64,000 nt of DNA. It comes from Notolepis coatsorum (Eukaryota; Chordata; Actinopteri; Aulopiformes; Paralepididae). Where the stretch lies: positions 12,763,500 to 12,827,499 of the forward strand of contig OZ020593.1 of the NCBI GenBank assembly GCA_963971535.1. Direction: 5' to 3'. Below are positions 1 through 10,596 of the stretch, piece after piece; within the stretch, counting starts at the first letter, position 1; each line of letters begins with the position of its first letter. A model generated the notes under the pieces. It saw only the letters and a list, made by a program, of their open reading frames with translations. It ran no database searches and was not told where the DNA came from. A program made the translations under genes and the position numbers.

Positions 1-31
1 ACTCAAGTATTTTACACATCCTGCCCCTCAC

Positions 32-264
32 CCGTCTTTATAGTTGAGCACCATGTCCACCAGCGTGTTGAGCTGCCTGGTGAGCTCGGGCGGGTTGGGA
101 GGCAGCTTCTCCGCCGGCGGCCGCCCTCGCTTCCTCTTGACCTTCTCGCCGGCTTCCTGGCCGCTCTGGAGCTCCTCTTGGTCACCATGGTGATCACCCT
201 TACGTTTCTTCAGACTGATGTCCTCCTCCATGCCCTCCGAGCCTCCGTTCTCTACTGCCTGAGG
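32..264 (-). CDS. smarca2: SMARCA2/BRM-type remodeller, one internal exon (AT-hook, pre-bromodomain)
   Basis: Read on the minus strand, this is an open exon of 77 codons plus 2 nt. It begins PQAVENGG, carries a lysine/arginine-rich AT-hook (KRKRGRPPAEKL) and ends LTRQLNTLVDMVLNYKD. This matches the segment just before the bromodomain of SWI/SNF ATPases. The ending NYKD and the LT(K/R)Q(M/L)N pattern fit SMARCA2 better than SMARCA4, which from memory reads LTKKMKKIVDAVIKYKD. The donor is GG|GTGAGG (GT at 31-30). The acceptor AG at 266-265 follows a C20 pyrimidine tract (267-286); a second AG six bases on would start the exon at 258. The exon ends in phase 2, as I recall for SMARCA2/4 at this junction. 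In the family this nuclear ATPase slides nucleosomes in BAF complexes, and the AT-hook binds minor-groove DNA. Downstream bromodomain exons would lie left of the window. Upstream helicase exons should lie to the right, but none was recognised. Confidence 0.87.
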
Positions 265-266
265 CT

Positions 267-286
267 GGGGGGGGGGGGGGGGGGGG
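267..286. repeat. G20/C20 homopolymer acting as acceptor pyrimidine tract
   Basis: Twenty consecutive G on the plus strand read as C20 on the gene strand, directly before the AG of the smarca2 exon. It serves as the polypyrimidine tract, but a pure C run of this length is unusual and length-unstable. Confidence 0.8.
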
Positions 287-295
287 AGGACGGGT

Positions 296-717
296 GACAT
301 GTCTGTAGATACTATATCTATATCTGTAGATTCTATATCTGTAGATACTATATCTATATCTGTAGATACTATATATCTGTACATATTTGTAGATACTATA
401 TCTATATCTGTACACATCTTGACTTGACTATCTGTAGATACTATATCTATATCTGTAGATACTATATCTATATCTGTACATATCTGTAGATACTATATCT
501 ATATCTGTAGATACTATATCTATATCTGTACATATCTGTAGATACTATACGTATATCTGTAGATACTATAACTATATCTGTACATATCTGTATATATATT
601 TGTACATATCTGTAGATACTGTATATATATTTGTACATATCTGTAGATACTGTATCTATATCTGTACATATCTGTAGATACTATATCTTTTATCTGTAGA
701 TACTATATCTATATCAT
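296..717. repeat. Minisatellite of ATCTGTAGATACTATATCTA-type units
   Basis: About 420 bp of degenerate tandem units mixing CTGTAGATACTATATCTAT with TCTGTACATAT. A single unexpanded copy of the same words occurs in a retroposon-like repeat at 51862-51895 and, inverted, at 32545-32575 and 58015-58045. The array therefore looks like an expansion of a piece of that repeat. It lies in the intron directly upstream of the smarca2 exon. Confidence 0.9.
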
Positions 718-718
718 T

Positions 719-1677
719 TTAACACTTTGAGTGCCGTTCACGTAGATCTACGGTTCTGTCATCCGATCGTTGAGTGCCGGAAACGTAGATCTACGTTTCT
801 GTCACGGTATTTATTTTATTATCTATATCCATTCATAATTCAGCGGGGAACCTTATGCATACTGTTCTGAGTGTGTTTAAGCTGGCAGACGGTATTATAC
901 CGCCCTCTAACGCCTTCGGCCAGTAATGCACCCGGTTAGAAACGGGTTCGTTTATTTTCTATACCGAGCTGCGGCGTGGGGGCGGGTCCTAAACACTCCG
1001 GCAAAACACACGCTTATAGGGATGGCTTGGACAACTGACCCCGCCCGCCCGTTGAAGAGCAATGCCCAATAACGTCGGAGGCACGATCGCTGTGGATAAC
1101 TGGAATGGCGATGAGATTATTGGATTATTTTTTTTTCATTACTTCAGAGACCAGGTAAGGACACTATATATGAAAGCTTGCGTTGATCTGATATTTATTT
1201 CTACTGCGATTGAAGCTATATGTGTTTATGTGTCTGGCTGTTCTGCCGTTGGGATGCAGGAGGGGGGGGGGGGGGGCGCCGGTCTAAACCACATTGCATG
1301 CGTGCACCACAAAGGATAATAGTGATGATCTAGCATTGATTTCAGGAAGATCCGATAATCAGGTGAAAAATGACATTGAATTTTTATTGAATTACACAAA
1401 AACGCTGTTTTCGTGTATTTTCCCTGGAATTGCTCAGAAGCGGCCGGACTATGTTCATATTCAAAACAGTATCAAACGGAAATGTACTATATGTAATAAT
1501 CAGTTTTTTGCACGTTGACCAGAAATAGCTCAATAAGACTCGAGGGCGTTATTAGACCCATAGCGATACTATAAAATATAGGTTTAGTTCTACAAACTAC
1601 AACTACGTTTACATGGGATTAATGGGCGGCATGGAAGTGGTCACTTCCCGGAAGGGGCGTGGCACTCAATGTGTTAA
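719..1677 (+). mobile_element. TTAA-flanked non-autonomous DNA transposon, copy 1
   Basis: Starts TTAACACTTTGAGTGCC and ends GGCACTCAATGTGTTAA, so terminal inverted repeats are flanked by TTAA. TTAA is the target site of piggyBac-type transposons (family knowledge). Two subterminal palindromes, CGTAGATCTACG and AACGTAGATCTACGTT, each follow a TTGAGTGCC motif. A donor-like CAGGTAAGG lies near 1155. No transposase ORF is present. Short ORFs inside are not convincing genes. Confidence 0.8.
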
Positions 1678-1744
1678 TCACCTGTATATTGTATATTTCT
1701 ATTGCATTTTACTGTTATATTTGCACTCTGGTTGGATGCCAAAC
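1678..1744 (+). repeat. 3' fragment of a retroposon-like repeat
   Basis: Contains TTTGCACTCTGGTTGGATGC, shared with 5040-5065 and 52258-52280. It is a truncated copy of the dispersed 3'-end family described at 52066-52345. Confidence 0.65.
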
Positions 1745-2880
1745 TCAATACTGCCGCCTGGTGGATTTCGGGCGAGTTGCACTCAACTCTAAACCAGATG
1801 TGGCGCTCTGTGCATCGGGGGAAATCCTCCGGCAGAGATATCTTGTTATGTTGATCAAGACAAACACTTGAGTGCATTTGATCGCTTTCGAGACGCAAGA
1901 ATCAATATGCTTTCGGCGTTTATTGTGTCATACAAACGGAAAATGGATCTAGCAGATCGACATCAAATAATTGGAATTATTTTTCTCCAGACGCATCGGC
2001 CACAGGTAAGAGGAATCTAATGTTAATTCCAGCTCGATTGTCCATTTATTTCATTGCAATCCATCTGCTCAACGTATGATGTCGTACGTTGGCCCCAAGC
2101 CACGTAGCCGCCCACAGTTTGCCCATCTTATACCACTCTCTGCCAGTGCTGTAAGCCTATGGAGTGGCTCACCTTCTTTGCAGGGCTATAACTTTTTAAA
2201 TATTATAGCTATATCGACATTACTATGGCCCATTCAACATCGGGTATCTATTGTTCCGGATGTGGGAACGTTATATTTTTCCATTCATACATTGTCGTGT
2301 TAGTACCGTCGAGAATATAAGTATGTTTTTAGACTGTATAGCAGTAATTCCTAGAACGCGCGCTATAGGCCCTGACACGTATTATACATTATCGATTGAC
2401 GTTTCGTCCCTATACACACTATATTAAAAATGTCAAATGCATATGATCGCTATACATTATGCTCCATCATGCGTGAAGGAAATGGGGGGGGGGGGGTCGT
2501 TTATGATAACTTGATTGTCACTAACGGCTTTCTTTAGTAAGACACCATACGTTGATCGGACAGATTGCAATGAAATAAATGGACAATCGAGCTGGAAATA
2601 ACGTTAGATTGCTCTTACCTCTGGCCGATGCGTCTGGAGAAAAAAATATCCAATAATTTGACGTCAATCTGCTAGATCCATTTTCCGTTTGTATGACGCA
2701 ATAAACGCCGAAAGCATATTGATTCTTGCGTCTCGAAAGCGATCCAATGCACTCGAGGTGTGTATATTGATCCACGTTACAAGATATCTCTGGCGGAGCT
2801 TTTTCCCCGATGCACCGAGCGCCACTTCCAGTTTAGAGTGGAGTGTAACTCGCCCGAAATCCACCAGGCGGCGGTATTGA
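1745..2880. repeat. Large imperfect inverted repeat (two about 340-bp arms) of TTAA-element sequence
   Basis: Arm 1 (1745-2083) and arm 2 (2540-2880) are reverse complements with scattered mismatches. Both contain CCGCCTGGTGGATTTCGGGC or its complement and the CATTTTCCGTTTGTATGA block. A donor-like CACAGGTAAG lies in arm 1. The 456-bp spacer matches the interior of the TTAA element at 9062-10107 (shared TATGGCCCATTCAACATCG). It is probably two elements joined tail to tail, or a foldback element; no clean ends are visible. Confidence 0.7.
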
Positions 2881-3018
2881 GGCGTTGCAATATCAGACAG
2901 GGTCCAGCTGGCTCCTGGAGGCTTCCTGGATGAATTATGAATGCCAATAGCGAATAAAAGAAATAACGATCATTGTTGGCACTCAACGCATGGCGGTGAG
3001 TATACTCGTTATTGGCAA

Positions 3019-3712
3019 TTGACACTTTGAGTGCGAGCCACGAGTAATCTCCTTATTTAATCGTATTTTTTATTATTATCGATTTCCATAAATGTTTCAT
3101 CAATCTAGCCTCACGTTACCAGTGGGGATCTGTCTGAGCTTGAACAGGGAAATACCGCCCCCTATCGTCTCTCCGGATGGTATTGCACACATTGGATTGG
3201 CCTGAATGAAATGGATGGGAAAAAAAGAGTCCGGAATCCACATTTTACTTGTCAGGCATGTAACCGGAGACGATCCCAGTCATTGCCCACCCTCAGAACA
3301 GCGTGGAATATGTGTTGCCAGTACCCAGCGTTGGATCAATAAACGCGATCGATATTTGGAATGGCGATCAGGAATTGGAATAATCTTTTTGGAGAACATC
3401 TGATCTGAGGTAAGGAATCTATTTTACCAGTCTTGGGATAATCAGAGTTTTTTTTCACCTATATCTCAGCGTGTCCCATATGTGTGTGTGTGGCTGTGAG
3501 TGTGTGTGCTGATCAGGAAATAAGAGAATCGATTTTTCAGCCCGCTTCTCTAGCGTGCATAAGTACACATATACTATCGATAATCTAGCGTTTATTTGAA
3601 AACGATTCATAAATAGGCAGAAAAATGACAACGTGTTTTCTGTATTCCAGTAAACCGCGATTCCTGCAGAATCTTTTTTTTTTCTTTTCTGGAAGTTTAA
3701 AAAAATGAGGAT
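3019..3712 (+). mobile_element. TTAA-family element, truncated copy head-to-head with inverted sequence
   Basis: Left end GACACTTTGAGTGCG with TTAA mutated to TTGA. The interior (CCGCCCCCTATCGTCTC, then CTGAGGTAAGG near 3411) is nearly identical to the copy at 35567. The right terminal repeat is missing and unrelated sequence begins near 3713. Immediately left (2930-3018) is the left end of another copy in reverse orientation, so the two share a head-to-head junction. Confidence 0.75.
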
Positions 3713-4104
3713 TTGTTGTTGTGAGTTGGGGGTGGAGCCCTGAGTCTCCCCCCCCCATTCACTCCCATTCATGTCACTTAGCAGAGTCAAACACTGAACA
3801 CTGACTATCCCATAATAGTAGCACAAGGCACAGTGAAATAACAAAACAAAAAGCCCTAATCAAACCCATCAATCTATAATAATTAAAACCATTACGCTCT
3901 CAAATGTAACACATGGCATGATAAATAATCAATGAGATGCCCAACAACTATTATAGGAAACCGTTATTCTGATCAACCGTAGATGTCTCACGCCAGGAGT
4001 GTAAACATGTATATTTCAGTTAGTTAGACAGTAAATTATAACACTACCTTATGCATACTGCACATGTGACACTGTGAATACTGTATATTTCAGTTAGTTA
4101 GATA
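3713..4104. other. AT-rich sequence without recognised gene
   Basis: No credible coding exon seen. A short direct duplication (ATTTCAGTTAGTTAGA near 4015 and 4088) and a C8 run are the only structures noticed. Confidence 0.5.
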
Positions 4105-4215
4105 GTGAATTATATTGACTTATTTGTTTACACTGCTTGTGTTGTTTTTACTACCTGTACCCACCCCCATGCTGCTATGATGCCTGAATTTCCCCAAGGG
4201 ATCAATAAAGGAATA
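4105..4215 (+). repeat. Retroposon 3' tail (AATTTCCCCAAGG...ATCTTATCTT type)
   Basis: Contains CCTGAATTTCCCCAAGG and GATCAATAAAGGAATATC and ends in a short (TCTTA)-like tail. The same end occurs at 25484-25720 and 30930-31125 (plus) and at 28228-28405 and 33720-33880 (minus). It is a dispersed LINE or SINE 3' end of unknown clade. Confidence 0.65.
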
Positions 4216-4616
4216 TCTTATCTTATGTGCCTAAATGTACCAATAAAGTTATTCAAGACATGCCTCTTCTTCACCAGCCTAGTTCGTTATAAAGTAAAAC
4301 ATTCAGGTGTGTTGCATATCGCTTAAAATGTGTATTTACCTGTATATTCTGGGCAGATTTTAACACCATGTAAACATGTCAACTAAATAATTGTATTTGA
4401 ACCCTAGCCTGCAATAATCAGATAAATAAATTGGCCCCGTATTATAAGTAGAAAGATGTGTTGAATATTTAAATTATTATTATTATATATTATTTAAGAT
4501 CCAAGTCTTCGCCGACCCTCAGAACTGTCATTCTGTGTTCAGGCATCCAGAGTAAATTAATTGCCTAGTGCCCCTTTAACAACTTATATGCTTGATAATT
4601 TTCACTTTCACTTCTA

Positions 4617-4766
4617 GAGAGTTTTTAACTTCACGTGAAGCCGAGACTGAAGACTAGAGAACAGATGGCATGTTACACAACAATGGCAGAGGATTATTTG
4701 GATTTTAAACACAATAGCAGTTCAACTGGAGACTGGAGAGGAGCTCAGATGATCAGTCCGAAAAAG
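4617..4766 (+). other. Candidate plus-strand exon of unknown gene
   Basis: A pyrimidine-rich stretch ending CACTTCTAG is followed by an open frame containing MAEDYLDFKHNSSSTGDWRG and ending at GAAAAA|GTATGT, which resembles a donor. The sequence is not seen elsewhere in the window, unlike most of its surroundings. I do not recognise the peptide. It could be a first coding exon or chance. Confidence 0.25.
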
Positions 4767-4904
4767 TATGTTTCTTTTTTTTTATTTGATCAGCGTGAGT
4801 CCGGCGGGGGAGAATGTTGTTGTTGTTTGTTGGCGACGCGTGTGTGTGTGTGTGTTGGTGACGCGCGGCCTGTGTGTGTGTTGGTGCTGGTGTGTTTGCA
4901 CTGA

Positions 4905-5105
4905 GGCATATTCGTCGTAGGCTGCATGTACCGCACCGTGACGGCCGTACCATAAATTCGCGGGACGAATACACGTACCGTTACACCCCTACTCAGTAGT
5001 ACTAATTTATATATTTTATATCCAGTTTAATCACATGTACATTTGCACTCTGGTTGGATGACAAGCTGTATGATGACAATACATTTTAATCTAATCTAAT
5101 CATAT
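4905..5105 (+). repeat. hAT-MITE right end followed by retroposon 3' fragment
   Basis: 4905-4982 ends GTACCGTTACACCCCTA, the same terminus as 10720-10772 (GTACCGTTCCACCCCTA). 4985-5105 matches the TTTGCACTCTGGTTGGATG repeat family and ends in (TCTAA)n. A GT-rich microsatellite (4838-4900) precedes them. Confidence 0.6.
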
Positions 5106-5660
5106 GTCCTTTAGATTGCAAAAGTAGGCTGTTCAAAAAGTTCTTAAACGCAGATCCATCTTTGGTTCTCCTTCCATATCCTCCAACACCGCTGCTTTCA
5201 GGGTCTCCTTCCATATGAATGAATGATTTTATTTTGGTCTTCTTTTACAAAGCATAGTAGTAGAACATTTAAAAAAATAAAAATAAAAAAAAATTACCGA
5301 AAAGGTGTAGGCTGAAGGCGAGGCTTATAATTGCCTATCCTTTTTATTACATTATCTACATTATTACATTACATTACATCTACATTATCTATTTGTATTA
5401 CATTATCTACACACAAAATGCAAAAAAGAAACATAATTTAGTATATCATTTAGCAAAGGTTACAAACGTTTCATAGTTTTATGTACAAAACGTATACACA
5501 TTTATTCATGTTATTTATTTTATTTATTATTATAATTTTTTTGTTTCTTTGTCACTATTTGAATACAGTTATGTTATGTTAAAATATAATTAGGATAATA
5601 ATGAGGTTTTATATTTATGTATCGACTTATATGAGTAATTTCTTAAAAGTATATAGCGAA
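5106..5660. other. AT-rich intergenic sequence
   Basis: No exon recognised. The phrase CCTCCAACACCGCTGCTTTC occurs here (about 5179) and again near 5668, so the two flanks of this AT-rich block share a short direct repeat. Low-complexity A-rich and ATTACATT-rich stretches fill the rest. Confidence 0.5.
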
Positions 5661-5729
5661 CTACACATCCTCCAACACCGCTGCTTTCAGGGCTTCTTCC
5701 TCCTCTTCTGCTGAGTGATATCCTCGTGG

Positions 5730-5960
5730 GTATATAAGGAACGAGTCCGTCACCTTCCATCACAGCTCAGCGCGGATCTCCTTGTGCTCCTCCTGCTCCT
5801 TGTGCTCCTTGGTCTCCCGGGGCTGTATAATTGGTGGAAACCAGCAGCCGGGTGCCGTCAGCGAGAGTAGGTTTGACTTTTCCCGCGCCCTCGAGGGATG
5901 GCCCGTCGGTCGGTATGACGCAGACGTTTGAAGACCATTGGTCCGCGCTCTCAAGTTCTT
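5730..5960 (+). promoter_or_regulatory. Possible TATA-box promoter and GC-rich leader
   Basis: GTATATAAGG at 5730-5739 is a good TATA box. It is followed by about 200 bp of GC-rich sequence that contrasts with the AT-rich upstream block. No downstream coding exon is recognised. It may belong to a retroelement (a TGGTGGAAACC word at 5829 could be a primer-binding-like site) rather than a host gene. Confidence 0.25.
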
Positions 5961-6000
5961 GTTGGAAAAAGTCAGATGTGCTCTATCTTATCTATGCTCA

Positions 6001-7095
6001 CTAAGGGCGGGATCCACAAAGAATGGATTGCACGGTGCTAATTGCACCCTTACTTACAATTCATTATGAATTGAAAATGGGGGATGTTAAATAATTACTA
6101 AGTTAAGACACAGCACATAGCACATAGGCCACGATCCAGGAGACACATAAATAGGCTTACATTTCTACACAGCACACTCCCCCTCACTCTCAACACACAC
6201 ACACACACACACACAAACTCACATACACACACACATTGACTCCTTTGGTGAGAGATCTCACCAGATTAGCCAGATCAAATAATTCAACTCATTGTCACAA
6301 GATGCCACAAGTCGCTAATATACGACTAGCCAAGGGATTAGAGACCCCGGTCAACCACTGGTCAGACATACCACAGTCTCCATTAATCACAGATCGTTAT
6401 CGCTAGAGACACACACGCACATATGTGCACATAGATGTGCGTACCACGCACTCATGCACGGCGGACATACAGGCTGACCAATACACACAGACACACAACG
6501 TGCACTCAGGACGAAGACCACAACCACACTGGACGATTGGGGGACCAATAAAAACACTAGGATAAGGGAGGAGGGGACTTGACTTCACTTCTCTGCTTTT
6601 TACTGGACTGGACAGACGAGACTGGACTGACGGAACAATGACTTGACTGCATTTCTTTTCTACACGACCGGCCGGTTGTACCAACTAGATTTCAATTGTA
6701 CCTTGCTATATTCACTTTTTATAATACTTTGCTTATTCACTTTTTATATTACTTTGCTTGTTCACTTTTTATAATAAATACCAGTCAAAAGTGTTTCATC
6801 TCTTTTATCTTTAAATATCTTATTACAACTTTCACGTCCGAGTTTAAAACGTGACAGGGACCCTGATGTAAACAAGACGAAAGTCTTTCTCTGGTCTATA
6901 TCCCCTTAACAATTGTGTGTATTGAGCCGTACTGTATTGTACCCATTCTGCAATCTGTTAATAACATTTTCAATCAATCAATCACTGCACAGGTGATTTG
7001 TCTTGTTTACATCAGGGTCCCCCATTTTCAATTCATAATGAATTGTAAGGGTGCAATTAGCACCGTGAAATCCATTCTTTGTGGATCCCTTGAGC
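6001..7095. mobile_element. Long-TIR MITE (about 105-bp inverted ends) interrupted by a solo LTR
   Basis: The left end reads AGGGCGGGATCCACAAAG and the right end CTTTGTGGATCCCT. The inverted homology continues through GGTGCTAATTGCACC and ATTCATAATGAATTG for about 105 bp. The middle holds TTTCTCTGGTC...GTGTGTATTGAGCCG ending in (AATC)n. A left half occurs at 23733-23945, and the middle-to-tail alone at 27350-27492 and 51928-52065. No ORF. Superfamily uncertain. Confidence 0.75.
6085..6856 (+). mobile_element. Solo LTR, 772 bp, with 4-bp target duplication
   Basis: Begins TGTTAAATAATTAC and ends AAAACGTGACA, giving the TG...CA ends typical of LTRs. It is bordered by GGGA at 6081-6084 and 6857-6860. 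The uninterrupted host sequence at 23805 reads ATGGGGGACCCTG, confirming insertion with a 4-bp duplication. AATAAA near 6773 fits a poly(A) signal on the plus strand. There is no internal region, so it is a recombined solo LTR, probably of the gypsy or a related class. Confidence 0.82.
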
Positions 7096-7203
7096 TAAAA
7101 GCCTGTTGGTAGAGGTTGACGTCCTGGCTGTTTCTCCCGGATCTGTCATACGTAAGAACTTTACACTTTCCTCGTTCAACCAGGAGGTGGACATTACAAC
7201 TAG

Positions 7204-7256
7204 GGCTGGGACTTTATCGCGTTAATTTAGATTACTTAACTACAGAAAACATTTTA
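7204..7256 (+). repeat. hAT-MITE left-end fragment
   Basis: TAGGGCTGGGACTTTATCGC followed by GTTAATTTAGATTA resembles the terminal segment of the hAT-type MITE at 41449-41827. Only the left end is present. Confidence 0.55.
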
Positions 7257-7712
7257 CATTAAAAACGCTCCATCTTCACCTCCCGCACAACCACCCGCAC
7301 CAGAAAAATTGCTAAGGACCCCTCACACCCAGCACACCCCCTGTTTCAGCCCCTGCCCTCAGGTAGGTGCTTCAAGTCCATCCTCTCAAAAACCACTCGC
7401 TTCAAGGACAGCTTCTTCCCAACCGCCATTTGGACCCTGAACTCCCTTGGCCCCCCTCTCCCCCTCCCCCCTTACACTAACCAAGCTTGTGACCTGATGG
7501 ACTAGACTCTTCCGTGTGTTCATGTTGTGCTGTGTTGTATGTATGTATTTATTGTGTCATGTTGTGCTGTATTATGTATCCACTGTGGGAAGGGGGGGGG
7601 GGGGTAAATGTATCTATGTTCCAGTTTTATGTACTGTAGAGCTTATTACACTCTGTACCGATCACGAATACCACCAACCTGGTTGTGTGGCAATAAAGGA
7701 ATCTTGTATCTT
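7257..7712 (+). mobile_element. LINE 3' end (CR1/Rex-like), truncated
   Basis: Translates in one frame as IAKDPSHPAHPLFQPLPSGR...KDSFFPTAIWTLNSLG, the conserved C-terminus of CR1/Rex-type LINE polyproteins. A 3' UTR follows, with a G12 run (7591-7602) and the end GGCAATAAAGGAATCTTGTATC. Strongly 5'-truncated. Confidence 0.72.
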
Positions 7713-7713
7713 G

Positions 7714-8630
7714 TTAACACTTTGGGAGCCCAAGCTTAATTCCTTATTAGTCCCTTGAATGCCCAGCACCACTTCAATGTTAGCGTTAATATCGCCTAAT
7801 CTATGTTTTAAATTATGGCTATGTGTCTAATCTGCCCGTCGCTTATCAAAGACTCATTTTCCAGTCAACATTGTCGTAGCAGATTGTTTTTTTATCGGTT
7901 ACTTTCCGTTTTCTAGCATTTTGAAAAGCACTCGGTTTCACGGAAAAATGAAGACATTCCATGATATTCGCACTTTACTGGAATATTCTAGAACGTTGTC
8001 ATTTTTCGGCCTATTTATGAATAGTTTTCAAATAAACGCTAGATTATCGATAGTATATGTGTACGCATGCACGCTCTGGCCGCAAGCTGGAAATCGATTC
8101 TCCTATTTCCTGACCGCGCGCACAGTCAAACAGTCATATCACATAATCACATAAGCGCTTATATATCCGTGAAAACGGGTCTGATTATCCTTAGACTGGT
8201 AACATAGATTCCTTACCTGAGATCAGATGGTATCCAAATGGATTATTCCAATTCCTGATCGCCATTAGAAAAAATCGCTCCTTTTATTGATCCACCGTGT
8301 ATATTGTAAAACACAGAGAGTCCAGCATGAAGCTGGTAGACGCCGGTTGCATGAGTGAGAAGTAAAATGTGGAGTGCAGGTTTTTTTTTCTCATTCATTT
8401 TCATTGAGTTCAATCCAAAAGGGTGAATTACCATCTGGGAGATGATAGGGGGCGCTTTTTTCCACATCTGAGCGCCTGGGGTAGCTGAATTTCCAACGGT
8501 AGACTCGGTTGATGAAATATGATTTCAGATCGCAAAAAAAAAAGAGAACAAACGAATATTCTCGTGAGTGGGCATTCAACCCGTGGGTGGTAAACACGAG
8601 AAAACTCGTGGATGGCATTCAAAGTGTTAA
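7714..8630 (-). mobile_element. TTAA-flanked element, copy in reverse orientation
   Basis: TTAACACTTTGGGAGCCC at the left and GGCATTCAAAGTGTTAA at the right. The palindromic side (CACGAGAAAACTCGTG at 8595-8610) is at the right, so it is inverted. The conserved donor-like site appears as CCTTACCTGAG near 8212, and the CTATCATCTCCCAGATGG block is present in inverse. Confidence 0.8.
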
Positions 8631-8779
8631 AAACACGCATTTTATCGCATTTGCTCTCGTCTGTCAGCTCCGGGCTGCGTTTTTGCCGATCAACCAATAC
8701 ATTGTTGGAAAGTTGAAATTGCCGCCTTTCGATCGTCACCACATTCAACTTATTGTGTGATTCCATTCCCGAGTTACAA

Positions 8780-8960
8780 GACGAAACATCCGGCGAGCGT
8801 CATTTGACCAGTGACCACGTCCGGTTGTGAACGGTCCTGAACTGACCAGTCACCGGTAATGTACCTGAACGCGTTCAATGAAAGATTGTTCATGAACTCG
8901 TTCATATTTTGGGCGAACGTGAACTGAACGTACTGTATTTCCATAATTGTGAACGCGTTC
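8780..8960 (-). repeat. hAT-like repeat with GTGAACTGAAC motifs
   Basis: Repeated GAACGCGTTCA, GTTCATGAACTCGTTCA and GTGAACTGAACG words, related to 10785-10904. Ends are not clear. Confidence 0.4.
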
Positions 8961-9061
8961 ATTCTCGGCGCTCTATCACAGTATAACTTGGTTCAAAAGT
9001 GTGCCAGATTTCTAAGAGCCTTCCAGGCGAAAACCCAGCTAAAACACACCATAAACAGGCC

Positions 9062-10107
9062 TTAACACATTAACTGCCACGGAGTTTGCCCGTCTCATAC
9101 CACTCTCTGCCACCACTCTAAGCCTATGGAGATGTTCACCTTCTTTGCAAGGCTATAACTTTTTTAATTGTATTGCTAAATTGACATTACTTACTATGGC
9201 CCATTCAACATCGATTATCTATCGTTCAGGATGTAGGAACGTTATACTTTTTCATTCATAGATTCATACGAAAATACCGTCTAGAATATAAATATGTTTT
9301 TATTGTTTTCTGCAGTAATTCCTAGAAAGTGAGTTATAGGCATAAACGCATATATAGATTATCAACTGCCGTTTGTTGCCGATACACGCTATATTAAACA
9401 TTTCAACTGTACATGATCCTAAACGTTATGACTCATCATGCGCGATAGCTATTGTCTGTTCCACGGAATACCTTTTGGAGCGCGGATTTCACTATGCAAT
9501 AAGGGGATTTATCATCAGCCAATGGACATATCGCGGTCTACCAGATGGCGATCGATAACGGGGAAATGCTCGGGGGGAATCAACCGGCTCATGGTAAGAT
9601 CTTTTTCACGCAAAGTACAACCCGATCGGGCATTGTTTTGATAGCCATCCAGGCGATCGGCCTATGTGGCTACTTAGACGAACACGGTTATTGGTAATCA
9701 ATAATAAGAAACAACGTCCCCCGCCCCCCCCCCCCCCCCTTTCATGCATACATGCTTGAGGATTGTGCCGATCATATGCAGTTTGAGTTTTAACTGGAGC
9801 ATCTGTATAACGGAAATGCCATTGGATATAACGTTAGTAGCTATTAGCCCTTTATCTAGCCTTCCAGGAAATATACTAGACCAAACGCTTATATTCACGG
9901 CGCTATAAAATGAGAACATATTGATGATTTTTTTTGTCTTTAAGCCATTTTGAAGGGACGGTTTATGGACTCAATTGACAATGAGAATGGACAGATAGCA
10001 ATACTATAAAGTATGGATTTAGCTCTACAAACAGCCCCACGTCTGTTTACATTTGCTGGTCCTCTAGAGATTTATTAGACTCATCCCAGTGGCCGCGATT
10101 GTGTTAA
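9062..10107 (+). mobile_element. TTAA-flanked element, second subfamily
   Basis: Left TTAACACATTAACTGCC, right GGCCGCGATTGTGTTAA. Contains TATGGCCCATTCAACATCG, GGTAAGATC near 9594 and a long C run (9729-9739) before CTTTCATGCAT. The interior is about 90% like 39896-40849 and 48790-49652 by eye. It has no obvious subterminal palindrome. Confidence 0.8.
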
Positions 10108-10594
10108 TAATGTTTGTCACACAAAGACCAAACTGACTGAAAAATATAGGCAACATTTGTCAAAGTATTAACTTAGTGCAAACAAACAAAATAATTAAAC
10201 CTTTCTATTTTTGTGGCCACATTATAGACAAAGCCCATCAACATAAAGTATGCTTATGCTCAACCAGCACTAGACTTTCTTATCAAAAAGGAAAAGTCAC
10301 TGTTATTTAAAATAAATAAATCATGTGTACTAAATATATATTTACTTTTTAATTGCATGAAACATTATGAAGTATTCTCTTATGCCACTTTTCACTGCAT
10401 GGTACCTAATCGACTCGACTCGCTTTTGCTTTTTGAGTGTCTTGGATGCCGTATTTGAAGTGACGTCACACAAGGAAGTAAATAGTCAACAGTAACACTG
10501 CATTGGAAGGAGAAGCCCTGATGATATAATATAAACCAACAGCCAATAAATGTGAAGTTATCTTTGAACCTCTGTTGTCAAGCCTCGTCAATAT
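10108..10594. other. Unassigned AT-rich sequence
   Basis: No exon seen. Around 10398 the phrase GCATGGTACCTAATCGACTC resembles a common fish MITE end, but no partner was found. Confidence 0.4.
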
Positions 10595-10596
10595 AC

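Noticed and set aside
32..264. Assignment to SMARCA4
   Set aside because: The SMARCA4-type ending KYKD and KKMKK pattern is absent; NYKD and RQLN fit SMARCA2, although SMARCA4 and KANK2 are also neighbours in mammals and a definitive alignment was not possible.
1062..1319. 85-codon frame in the first TTAA element
   Set aside because: Crosses a G run and the donor-like site and has no transposase motif; not conserved as a frame in other copies.
5829..5850. TGGTGGAAACC as a retroelement primer-binding site
   Set aside because: No LTR end could be identified immediately upstream and no polyprotein follows.
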